From CAG-390 sp964384555 (lineage in GTDB: Bacteria; Bacillota; Clostridia; Oscillospirales; CAG-272), in NCBI GenBank assembly GCA_964384555.1, contig CAYLLA010000022.1, positions 1 through 25,254 of the forward strand: DNA of 25,254 bases. The letters are read 5' to 3'. Shown one piece after another: positions 6,851 through 13,414 of this stretch. The position numbers were made by a program, and so were the translations under genes. The notes beneath the pieces were generated by a model that did no database searches, had not been told where the DNA came from, and saw only the letters and a program-made list of their open reading frames with translations. Each line of letters starts with the position of its first letter. The first letter of the stretch is position 1.

Positions 6851-6922
6851 ATGAAAACCACAGAAAAAGAATACCGCCGCCACGGCGTGAAAGGATATCG
6901 GGGGCGCGCTCCCGTTTTGTGA
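6851..6922 (+). CDS. 23-codon upstream open frame before hprK
   Basis: ATG at 6851 opens a frame ending at TGA 6920-6922, five bases before the hprK ATG. The product would be basic (MKTTEKEYRRHGVKGYRGR...). hprK has no nearby Shine-Dalgarno sequence, so ribosomes ending here could restart on hprK. The short frame overlaps the GC dyad at 6900-6913. Real translation is unproven. Confidence 0.35.
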   Translation: MKTTEKEYRRHGVKGYRGRAPVL

Positions 6923-6927
6923 TCATC

Positions 6928-7863
6928 ATGAACGAAGAATACACCGTACCGCTGAAAAGTATAATTGAAGAGTTTTCCCTTGAGGAGATAGTAATGCCCC
7001 GCCCCGCCGCCGAGATAGAGGTAAAGACCACCGAGCTGAACCGCCCGGGGCTTGCACTTTCCGGATTTTTTGATATGTTTGAGCCGGATCGCATACAGCT
7101 GATAGGCTGTGCCGAGCACAGCTATCTTTCTGCCATGGAGCCGAGTGAGCGGCAGGTAAGGATAGCCGCCTTTATAGAACGCCGCCCGGTGGCCATAATA
7201 CTTACAACAGAGCTTTGCGCGTTTGAGGAGCTTGTATCTTGTGCCGAGCAATGCGGCGTGCCGCTTTTGCGCACAAGGGAGAAGACCTCTACCTTTATGG
7301 CCGCGCTGATAGCATCCCTTAACATCTCCCTTGCACCGCGCATTACAAGGCACGGAGTTTTGGTGGAGGTATACGGCGAGGGTATTTTGATACTTGGCGA
7401 CAGCGGCGTGGGCAAGAGCGAGACCGCCATTGAGCTGGTAAAGCGCGGCCACCGCCTTATTGCCGATGATGCGGTAGAGATAAAACGAGTATCGGCCAAA
7501 ACATTGGTCGGCAGTGCGCCGGAGGTGATACGCCACTATATTGAGCTGCGCGGCATCGGCATTGTTGACGTGCGCCGCCTGTTTGGTATGGGCGCGGTAA
7601 AGGATACCGAAAGGATAGATCTTGTTATCCATCTTGAGCAGTGGATACACGGCAAGATGTACGACCGCTTGGGGCTTGAGGATAAAACAGTTGAGATACT
7701 CGGCATCGACCTGCCGTCCATCACCATACCGGTAAAGCCCGGCCGCAACCTCTCTATCATAATCGAGATAGCCGCCATGAACAACCGCCAAAAGAAGATG
7801 GGATATAACACCGCCGAGGAGTTTAACAAAAAGCTCATGGGCATGATAGGACTTCAGGACTGA
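6928..7863 (+). CDS. hprK: HPr kinase/phosphorylase
   Basis: Phosphorylates and dephosphorylates Ser46 of the PTS protein HPr (and Crh where present), controlling CcpA-dependent catabolite repression in Firmicutes. The N-terminal domain (to about residue 130) is followed by the kinase domain with P-loop GDSGVGKSE (about residues 156-164), DDAVEIKR, and the HprK signature RGIGIVDVRRLFGMGAV (about 207-223). The 311-residue length is normal. ATG 6928 is preferred over the in-frame GTG 6919, because NEEYTVPLKSIIEEF is the usual N-terminus; neither has a close ribosome site. A 23-codon upstream frame ends 5 nt before it. spoVAF follows but has its own sigma-G-like promoter. Confidence 0.96.
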   Translation: MNEEYTVPLKSIIEEFSLEEIVMPRPAAEIEVKTTELNRPGLALSGFFDMFEPDRIQLIGCAEHSYLSAMEPSERQVRIAAFIERRPVAIILTTELCAFEELVSCAEQCGVPLLRTREKTSTFMAALIASLNISLAPRITRHGVLVEVYGEGILILGDSGVGKSETAIELVKRGHRLIADDAVEIKRVSAKTLVGSAPEVIRHYIELRGIGIVDVRRLFGMGAVKDTERIDLVIHLEQWIHGKMYDRLGLEDKTVEILGIDLPSITIPVKPGRNLSIIIEIAAMNNRQKKMGYNTAEEFNKKLMGMIGLQD

Positions 7864-7871
7864 AACGCATC

Positions 7872-7901
7872 GAATAAAACATCAAGAGCTTGTGCATAAT
7901 A
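7872..7901 (+). promoter_or_regulatory. Candidate sigma-G (forespore) promoter of spoVAF
   Basis: GAATA (7872-7876), an 18-bp spacer and CATAATA (7895-7901) match the B. subtilis sigma-G pattern GHATR - 18 - CATNHTA at every specified position. It lies 43 nt upstream of a gene whose homologue is forespore-expressed. Confidence 0.7.
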
Positions 7902-7909
7902 ATTACAAA

Positions 7910-7925
7910 AAGCTTTCGAAAGCTT
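7910..7925. promoter_or_regulatory. Perfect 16-bp palindrome in the spoVAF leader
   Basis: AAGCTTTCGAAAGCTT is fully self-complementary and sits just after the candidate sigma-G start site and before the ribosome site. It could be an operator, for example for a forespore regulator such as SpoVT, or an RNA hairpin. Identity of any binding protein is unknown. Confidence 0.4.
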
Positions 7926-7944
7926 CCGAAAGGCCGGTAATGTT

Positions 7945-9396
7945 ATGCGCAAGCTCTCAAATTTATATTCGGACAACACCTCCCAGCTTGACCGTCTGCT
8001 GAGGGTGGAGGAAAACTTTGATGTTATCAAAAAGCCGCTGAAGATCGGCCGTGATGAGGTAACGCTCTACTACATCGACGGTTTTGTAAAGGACAGCGTG
8101 ATGCAAAAGCTGATGCTGTCGCTGGTATCGCTTGACGGTCTTGGCGCGGAATTTGGCGCGGAATGCGCCAGAGCCTTTACGCGTGCGCATGTTGCGTATG
8201 TTGAAACAGACCTGACCGACTCGCTTGATCGCATGCTTGCCATGGTGCTTTCCGGCGCATCGCTGATGATAGGCAGTCGCTTTGGTGACACGGCGGTGAT
8301 AATTGATTCGCGCAGCTACCCCGCGCGAGACCCATCGGAGCCTGAAAACGACCGCGTGATGCGCGGCTCGCGTGACGGCTTTGTTGAAACGCTGATATTC
8401 AACACCGCGCTGATCCGCCGCCGCATACGCGACACGTCGCTGACGATGGAATACCTCTCGATAGGCAGTGCATCAAAGACCGATGTTGTGCTTTGCTATA
8501 TGTCGGGGCGGGCGGATGACGACTATGTAGCGGAGCTGCGCTCTCGGCTTTGCGCGATAGAAACAGACTCGCTGACACTTGGTCACGAGTCACTGGCCGA
8601 GTGCTTGATACGGCGGCGGTGGTACAATCCTTTTCCCAAGATCAGATCCACCGAGCGCCCAGATGCCGCGGCCGCGGAGCTGCTTGAGGGCAGTGTTTTG
8701 ATACTTGTGGACAACTCCCCGGAGGCAATGATACTGCCAACATCCATTTTTGATTTTATACAAGAGACCAACGACTTTTATTTTCCGCCATTTACCGCGG
8801 GATTTATAAGAGTGGTGCGGCATGCGGTGTGCCTTTTGACGCTTTTTATGGTGCCGGTGTGGTATCTGCTTTTAAAATATCCCGCCGCGATACCCCCATG
8901 GCTTGAGTTTATCATTCCCCGCGAGCGCGGTAGGATACCTATACTTTTGCAGATACTTTTGGTGGAATTTGTTGTGGACGGGCTTAAGATGGCATCGATG
9001 AACACCCCCTCCATGCTCTCAAACTCGCTCTCCGTCGTCGGCGGGCTGATACTCGGCGATTTTGCGGTAGACATTGGCTGGCTGATACCCGAGGTGATAC
9101 TTTACATGGCCTTTGTGGCGATAGCCAACTTTTCGCAACGCTCATACGAGCTTGGGTATGCGCTTAAATTTATGCGGATAGGCCTTTTGCTGTTGGTTGC
9201 CGCGGCGGGCATTTGGGGCTTTGCTTTGGGACTCTGTCTGATGCTTTTACTGCTGGTGACCAACCCCACGATAAACGGCGATCACTCCTACCTCTACCCG
9301 CTGATACCCTTTGACGGCCGCGCCTGCCTTTCGGTGTTTTTTAGGGTAAAAAAGAAGGATGTTGCCACCCATCGGCGCAATTTTTATAAAAAATAA
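7945..9396 (+). CDS. spoVAF: SpoVAF/GerA-family spore germination protein
   Basis: An inner spore-membrane protein of the GerA A-subunit family, associated with the SpoVA channel that moves dipicolinic acid during sporulation and germination. The 483-residue protein has a soluble N-terminal domain (about 1-285) including the conserved stretch PFPKIRSTERPD (about 229-240). A C-terminal region of about five membrane segments follows (for example VCLLTLFMVPVWYLLL and LLLLVAAAGIWGFALG). No spoVAA-AE genes are in the window, so the gene is separated from the usual spoVA operon. A weak GAAAGG ribosome site precedes the ATG. The sigma-G-like promoter supports forespore expression. A paralogous GerA-type receptor subunit is the main alternative. 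Confidence 0.9.
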   Translation: MRKLSNLYSDNTSQLDRLLRVEENFDVIKKPLKIGRDEVTLYYIDGFVKDSVMQKLMLSLVSLDGLGAEFGAECARAFTRAHVAYVETDLTDSLDRMLAMVLSGASLMIGSRFGDTAVIIDSRSYPARDPSEPENDRVMRGSRDGFVETLIFNTALIRRRIRDTSLTMEYLSIGSASKTDVVLCYMSGRADDDYVAELRSRLCAIETDSLTLGHESLAECLIRRRWYNPFPKIRSTERPDAAAAELLEGSVLILVDNSPEAMILPTSIFDFIQETNDFYFPPFTAGFIRVVRHAVCLLTLFMVPVWYLLLKYPAAIPPWLEFIIPRERGRIPILLQILLVEFVVDGLKMASMNTPSMLSNSLSVVGGLILGDFAVDIGWLIPEVILYMAFVAIANFSQRSYELGYALKFMRIGLLLLVAAAGIWGFALGLCLMLLLLVTNPTINGDHSYLYPLIPFDGRACLSVFFRVKKKDVATHRRNFYKK

Positions 9397-9427
9397 GCTC
9401 TGCGGAGATAAAAATGCAAAAAATCTC

Positions 9428-9456
9428 TTGACATTTTGCCGCATATGTTGTATAAT
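9428..9456 (+). promoter_or_regulatory. Consensus promoter of rpsU
   Basis: TTGACA (9428-9433), exactly 17 bp, TATAAT (9451-9456): a perfect sigma-A promoter, fitting a highly expressed ribosomal gene. Confidence 0.9.
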
Positions 9457-9523
9457 GCAATGTGTTAATTGGTTTTTTGCACGCGCCCCACGGCGTTGTG
9501 CTGTGCGAAGGGAGGGAAATAGA

Positions 9524-9700
9524 ATGGCAGAAGTAAAAGTCAGAGAAGGCGAGCCGCTCGACAGTGCTCTTCGTCGCTTCAAACGGCAGTGCGCCCGTTC
9601 CGGTGTCCTTGCCGAGCTTCGCAAGAGAGAGCATTACGAAAAGCCCAGCGTAAAGCGGAAGAAGAAATCCGAAGCCGCCAGAAAGCGCAAATACAAATAA
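9524..9700 (+). CDS. rpsU: 30S ribosomal protein S21
   Basis: A small-subunit protein near the anti-Shine-Dalgarno region of 16S rRNA that assists initiation. The 58 residues match S21 throughout: VREGEPLDSALRRFKR near the start, CARSGVLAELRKREHYEKP in the middle, and a very basic tail KRKKKSEAARKRKYK. Length is usual for Firmicutes. GGGAGGG at 9510-9516 fixes the ATG. It has its own perfect promoter and an intrinsic terminator, so it is a monocistronic unit. Confidence 0.97.
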   Translation: MAEVKVREGEPLDSALRRFKRQCARSGVLAELRKREHYEKPSVKRKKKSEAARKRKYK

Positions 9701-9711
9701 TTCCCTAAGGG

Positions 9712-9747
9712 AACGAGAAGCGCCTGCTATGCGGCACTTCTCGTTTT
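9712..9747 (+). terminator. Terminator of rpsU
   Basis: AACGAGAAG-GCC pairs with GGC-CTTCTCGTT around a short loop and is followed by TTTGCTTTTT. A small TTCCC/GGGAA dyad (9701-9713) precedes it. Confidence 0.85.
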
Positions 9748-9798
9748 GCTTTTTCAGCCCGGATCGCACCGGATCAAATATAAAAGAGGATGATCACA

Positions 9799-10137
9799 AT
9801 GGATTGCTTATTTTGCAAGATACTAAGCGGCGAGATACCCTCCGCCTGCGTATATTCGGATGACTATGTTTACGCCTTTCGCGATATAAACCCGCAAGCG
9901 CCGGTGCATATCCTTATCGTGCCACGCGAGCATATCGGCTCGGCCGACGAGATAACGGCAGAAAACAGCGCATACGTGGCGCACGTGTTTGAGGCCATCC
10001 CCAAGATAGCCGCCGCCGAGGGACTCAAAAACGGCTACCGCGTTATCACCAACTGCGGTGAGGACGGCTGCCAATCCGTCCGCCACCTGCATTTTCATCT
10101 TGTAGGCGGCAAAAAACTGCCGGAGAGCATGGCATAA
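9799..10137 (+). CDS. HIT family nucleotide-binding hydrolase
   Basis: HIT proteins of the Hint/PKCI branch hydrolyse aminoacyl- or phosphoramidate-nucleotide conjugates in the cytosol. The 112-residue protein begins CLFCKILSGEIPS with the CxxC zinc pair (residues 3 and 6). It contains VHILIVPREHI, and ends with the histidine triad signature VRHLHFHLVGG (about residues 95-105). I chose ATG 9799 because AAGAGGA (9783-9789) overlaps the other in-frame ATG at 9790. Family is certain; the physiological substrate is not known for most bacterial members. Confidence 0.95.
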   Translation: MDCLFCKILSGEIPSACVYSDDYVYAFRDINPQAPVHILIVPREHIGSADEITAENSAYVAHVFEAIPKIAAAEGLKNGYRVITNCGEDGCQSVRHLHFHLVGGKKLPESMA

Positions 10138-10145
10138 AAATTTCG

Positions 10146-10176
10146 CGGCGCAGACAGACAATGTCCGTCTGCGCCG
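10146..10176 (+). terminator. Hairpin after the HIT gene
   Basis: CGGCGCAGAC pairs with GTCTGCGCCG, extended inside by GAC/GTC across one mismatch, with loop AAT. The following TCTT is a poor U-run, so termination may be partial. Confidence 0.55.
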
Positions 10177-10238
10177 TCTTATGCCGCGATCGTTATCGAT
10201 CCTTTGATTTTTTAAAAAGAAAACTATATAAAAGCAAA

Positions 10239-10736
10239 ATGAAAAAAGAAGAAAAGACCAACGCCATACGCCTGCTTGAGCAGAGTGGGGCGGATTTTAC
10301 CGTCCACAATTATATCGCCTCGGGTGCCGTGAGCGGCGAGGAGATAGTTGCCGCGCTGGGCGAGGACCCGCACACCGTTTACAAAACGCTCGTCACGGTC
10401 GGCAAGAGCGGCGGCCACTATGTTTTTTTGGTTCCCGTATGCTGTGAGCTGGATCTTAAGCGCGCCGCGGCGGCAGTTGGCGAAAAAAGCATTGCCATGA
10501 TAAAGTCGCGCGAGCTTTTGCCGCTGACAGGCTATATCCACGGCGGCTGTTCCCCCATAGGCATGAAAAAGCAGTTTCCCACCGTGATAGATAAAAGCGC
10601 CGAGGCACTGCCGCGCTTTTGCTTTAGCGGCGGGAAGATAGGCCTGCAGATAGAGACCTCCCCCGCCGACCTTGCACGTACAGTTAACTTTACATTTGCC
10701 GATATCGCCATGCCCGCCACCGGCGGCGAGAGATGA
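10239..10736 (+). CDS. YbaK/EbsC-type Cys-tRNA(Pro)/aminoacyl-tRNA deacylase
   Basis: Hydrolyses Cys mischarged on tRNA-Pro, a trans-editing step that protects translation accuracy. The 165-residue product has the family's catalytic-lysine segment VYKTLVTVG (lysine about residue 47), FLVPVCCELDLK and the loop GYIHGGCSPIGMKK (about 101-114). An upstream in-frame ATG at 10161 lies inside the HIT terminator hairpin, so ATG 10239 is preferred. It has no Shine-Dalgarno sequence, but a TATATA box lies 9 nt upstream, which hints at a leaderless message. Family call is firm; exact tRNA specificity is not shown. Confidence 0.93.
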   Translation: MKKEEKTNAIRLLEQSGADFTVHNYIASGAVSGEEIVAALGEDPHTVYKTLVTVGKSGGHYVFLVPVCCELDLKRAAAAVGEKSIAMIKSRELLPLTGYIHGGCSPIGMKKQFPTVIDKSAEALPRFCFSGGKIGLQIETSPADLARTVNFTFADIAMPATGGER

Positions 10737-10856
10737 TAGGCGTCAATTATAAAAAAGTAAGAAAACTACAAAAGCCCCCACATCCCCCCTCATTCGCTTC
10801 CCCATCAGCCATTCCCCTCAATTTCTACATTATTGGGGGCATTTGCTGCCGAATTT

Positions 10857-10895
<39 letters not shown>

Positions 10896-11011
10896 GAACA
10901 AATTGCAAATATGGGGGAATAAAAGCGGGTCCGCTACGTCATTTTTGTTTGGTACACGGCATTAAAATCGAGCAAATTTGCGAATATTTTTTGATTTATT
11001 GCAAAAACCTC

Positions 11012-11040
11012 TTGCATTCGAGTTCGCCTTGTGTTATAAT
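11012..11040 (+). promoter_or_regulatory. Promoter of the TetR gene
   Basis: TTGCAT (11012-11017), 17 bp, TATAAT (11035-11040). Transcription would start near 11047, just ahead of the palindrome at 11061-11078. Confidence 0.8.
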
Positions 11041-11060
11041 TTATAAACGAGGAGAGCTGA

Positions 11061-11078
11061 TGCCAATTTGAATTGGCA
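11061..11078. promoter_or_regulatory. Candidate TetR operator
   Basis: TGCCAATT-TG-AATTGGCA is a perfect 8-2-8 inverted repeat about 15-30 nt downstream of the predicted start site, a common place for TetR-family autoregulation. A minimal frame (ATG CCA ATT TGA, 11060-11071) behind AGGAGAG overlaps it. Confidence 0.6.
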
Positions 11079-11127
11079 AAATGCCCATACTCATACGCAC
11101 AAACCATATAGTAAGGAGAGTATCGAA

Positions 11128-11841
11128 GTGGCACGCAGATACGACAGCGCGGATTCCAAGAGAAGGATAATATCCGCATGTGTACGCCTTTTTATTGAAA
11201 ACGGCTACACAGACACAAGAATGACAGACATATTGAGAACGGCGGATGTTTCGTCCGGAACATTCCAAAACATCTTCCACACCAAGGACGGTGTACTTGG
11301 CGAGTTTATTGAATTCAACTTTGCCGCCCAGTTCAACTCCGCAAAAAAGATAGTTGCGGCAAACGGCGGCAACACCGAAAACCCTGCCGTTTATTACGCG
11401 ACCGAAACAGCCCTGCAGCTGGCTCTTACCGAGATCAACGAGAACCTGCGCGAGGTATATGTTGAGGCATATACACAGCAGGAGACTGCAGAGATCATTT
11501 ACCGCAAGACCTCCTATGAGCTTTTCCGCCTGTTTGGCAATTACCTGCCTGACCTTTCGTCAAGCGAGTTCTATGAGAGGGAGATCGGTACATCGGCACT
11601 TATGCGCGGATATATGTCTCGCCCCTGCGATGTGTACTTTACATTAAATAAAAAGATACAGGTGTTTGTCGATATCGCACTTTCGGCATACAGCGTACCC
11701 GCCGAGGCAAAGGCAGAAGCACTGGCCTTTGTAGGCAGTCTTGATATGACAAAGGTCGCCCATGATTTCATGCAGGAGCTCTTCCACCTTATGTCCATAA
11801 GATACGAGTTTACTCTTTCCGAAAAGCTTAAAAATCTCTGA
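11128..11841 (+). CDS. TetR/AcrR family transcriptional regulator
   Basis: A DNA-binding repressor with a ligand-sensing C-terminal domain. The 237-residue protein opens with the TetR helix-turn-helix: KRRIISACVRLFIENGY, then TRMTDILRTADVSSGTFQNIF (about residues 10-51), where SGTFQNIFHTKDGVL is the recognition helix region. The rest is helical and gives no hint of ligand. I chose GTG 11128 because AAGGAGAG ends 7 nt before it; the in-frame TTG 11068 has no ribosome site and lies in the candidate operator. The palindrome in its leader suggests autorepression. No efflux or enzyme gene is directly attached; a strong terminator follows, so its regulon beyond itself is unknown. Confidence 0.92.
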   Translation: MARRYDSADSKRRIISACVRLFIENGYTDTRMTDILRTADVSSGTFQNIFHTKDGVLGEFIEFNFAAQFNSAKKIVAANGGNTENPAVYYATETALQLALTEINENLREVYVEAYTQQETAEIIYRKTSYELFRLFGNYLPDLSSSEFYEREIGTSALMRGYMSRPCDVYFTLNKKIQVFVDIALSAYSVPAEAKAEALAFVGSLDMTKVAHDFMQELFHLMSIRYEFTLSEKLKNL

Positions 11842-11870
11842 TCCCGCACCATCGGGGTCGAAGAATTATC

Positions 11871-11905
11871 GCGCCCACCGAACCCAAAAACGGTGGGCGC
11901 ATTTT
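11871..11905 (+). terminator. Terminator of the TetR gene
   Basis: Perfect 10-bp stem GCGCCCACCG/CGGTGGGCGC (11871-11880 with 11891-11900), 10-nt loop, then ATTTTGT. Confidence 0.85.
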
Positions 11906-11957
11906 GTGGTATCTCAATTCCACTGAAAAAATAAAACAACAGGGGTCCGGAACTGAC

Positions 11958-13007
11958 ATGTCGGTAACCATCATCGATGTAGCAAAGCTTGCGGGGGTCT
12001 CCAAAACGACCGTCTCCGCCGTGCTTTGCGGAAAAAAAGGAATAAAGCCGGAAACGCGCGACCGCGTTATGGAGGCGATAGAGGAGCTGCACTACGTTCC
12101 CAATTTTAACGCGCGCAATTTTGTGCGGCGCCGCACCAACATCCTCGGCGCCTTGGTGCTTGCCAAAAACCCGGAGCGTCCCAACTATCGCTTTGAGCGT
12201 GAGACGGGTCTTTTTTCGCAGACCGTTATAAGCGGCATCACCGCACGCCTGACCAACACGGGCTACGGTCTTATAACCGAAATGCACGACCCGCGCTCAC
12301 ACGAGCTGCCGCAAATGGTGCGGGACAGCCGCGTGGACGGCATGTTTGTGATAGGTTCGGTAGGGGCTGATGTTGATATACCGTCAATGCTCGGCGGGCG
12401 GGATATTCCCGTTGTGGTGCTTGGCACCAAGGTCGAGGATTACGATTCCTTTAGCGTTGATATTGAGGAAGCGTTTTATATAGCCGTCAAGCACCTGATA
12501 GAAGGTGGGCATAAAAACATTGGACTTATCAACTGCTCTATGCGCTTTCCGTCCTATATCGACCGTATCAACGGCTACCGCCGCGCGCTTGGCGAGGCGG
12601 GGATAGTAGCGGGGGATGAGCTGATAGTTTACACCCGCCGCAACACCGGTGCGGCAGGTATGGCGGCGGCCGAGGAGCTTTTTGCCCGCACCGCGGGCAG
12701 AATGCCGGATGCACTTGTGTGCGCCAACATCTCCGCCACCATGGGAGCGATGCGCTGTCTTTACAGCCGCGCGATGCGCGTGCCGGATGATATCTCGGTC
12801 ATCGGGCATGATGACTCGGTAATATACGGCTACTCCGCCCCCGGCATTACCGCCACGAATATCCGTAAGGAGGAGATGGGGGGGATGGGAGCCGAGGTGA
12901 TGCTGCGCCGCATTGACGGCGACACCTCCGACCGCCCGCTCTCCGTGCTTGTAAAGCCGTACCTGGTCGAGCGCGAATCGGTACGAGATCTCGGCGGGAT
13001 AATATAA
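11958..13007 (+). CDS. LacI/GalR family transcriptional regulator
   Basis: A sugar-responsive type repressor. The 349-residue protein has the LacI HTH and hinge (TIIDVAKLAGVSKTTVSAVL, then YVPNFNARNFVRRRTN, residues 4-65). A periplasmic-binding-protein-like effector domain follows, with DSRVDGMFVIG, HKNIGLINC and ISVIGHDDS in the standard order. An AGGGGT ribosome site 11 nt upstream supports ATG 11958. It is separated from TetR by a terminator. Downstream are a metallo-hydrolase, a surface protein and a solute-binding lipoprotein, and two identical palindromes with an AACGTT core lie in the hydrolase leader. LacI-family operators have a central CG within such a core, so these are plausible targets. 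The effector is unknown. Confidence 0.95.
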   Translation: MSVTIIDVAKLAGVSKTTVSAVLCGKKGIKPETRDRVMEAIEELHYVPNFNARNFVRRRTNILGALVLAKNPERPNYRFERETGLFSQTVISGITARLTNTGYGLITEMHDPRSHELPQMVRDSRVDGMFVIGSVGADVDIPSMLGGRDIPVVVLGTKVEDYDSFSVDIEEAFYIAVKHLIEGGHKNIGLINCSMRFPSYIDRINGYRRALGEAGIVAGDELIVYTRRNTGAAGMAAAEELFARTAGRMPDALVCANISATMGAMRCLYSRAMRVPDDISVIGHDDSVIYGYSAPGITATNIRKEEMGGMGAEVMLRRIDGDTSDRPLSVLVKPYLVERESVRDLGGII

Positions 13008-13021
13008 GATATAAACCACGG

Positions 13022-13068
13022 CGGTCATATTGCACAAAAATAAAACTGATTTTTGTACGATATGACCG
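13022..13068. terminator. Long inverted repeat between lacI and the next promoter
   Basis: Arms 13022-13041 and 13049-13068 pair over 20 bp with two G-U type wobbles and a 7-nt loop. T5 lies within the right arm, so it may end the LacI message. It abuts the -35 box at 13069 exactly, so a role as an operator is also possible. Confidence 0.65.
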
Positions 13069-13096
13069 TTGACTTTTTCACTCAAAATGATATAAT
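13069..13096 (+). promoter_or_regulatory. Promoter of the PhnP-like gene
   Basis: TTGACT (13069-13074), 16 bp, TATAAT (13091-13096) with TG at 13088-13089: an extended -10 promoter. The leader to the gene would be about 310 nt. I see no gene in 13097-13414; short open frames there lack ribosome sites or recognisable sequence. Confidence 0.75.
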
Positions 13097-13132
13097 TTAA
13101 TTAAGAAACCACGGCGATTGTTGTGCAGCAGA

Positions 13133-13147
13133 TGCGGAACGTTCCGA
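13133..13147. promoter_or_regulatory. Palindrome CGGAACGTTCCG, copy 1
   Basis: TGCGGAACGTTCCGA (13133-13147) contains the perfect 12-bp palindrome CGGAACGTTCCG at 13135-13146, about 30-45 nt after the predicted start site. The core AACGTT with central CG resembles LacI-family operators. Confidence 0.5.
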
Positions 13148-13189
13148 TTTGCCCGCAAGGACCGCCTTGTCCTCTTTTTTTAGCGCATT

Positions 13190-13204
13190 TGCGGAACGTT
13201 CCGA
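13190..13204. promoter_or_regulatory. Palindrome CGGAACGTTCCG, copy 2
   Basis: The same 15 nt as copy 1, 57 bp downstream, followed by a further half-site GTTCCGC at 13207-13213. Between the copies lies a short C/T-rich segment. It may be a LacI operator pair or part of an interspersed repeat. Confidence 0.5.
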
Positions 13205-13414
13205 AAGTTCCGCGAGAGAAAAAGGCGCAGTGTGGCGAGCATATTTCCATACCCTGTACCCGAGGATGTGCGATAAAAACAAGATGGCGAGTTTGCGGTG
13301 GCCGCAAAAGCCCACCTGCAAAGCTGTAGAATATTGCGCACCATTGCACAAATACCCGCCGCTATCGAACGGCGGCGCCGCGGCAGACACCCGATATTTC
13401 CAAGGAGGAAAACA

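Noticed and set aside
6847..7791. Long open frame on the minus strand opposite hprK
   Set aside because: It mirrors the codon structure of hprK, has no ribosome site and gives a low-complexity His/Tyr-rich product; hprK is certain on the other strand.
13133..13204. CcpA cre sites, given hprK nearby
   Set aside because: The core AACGTT fits, but the outer TG...CA of the cre consensus is out of position, so a LacI paralogue site or a repeat is more likely.
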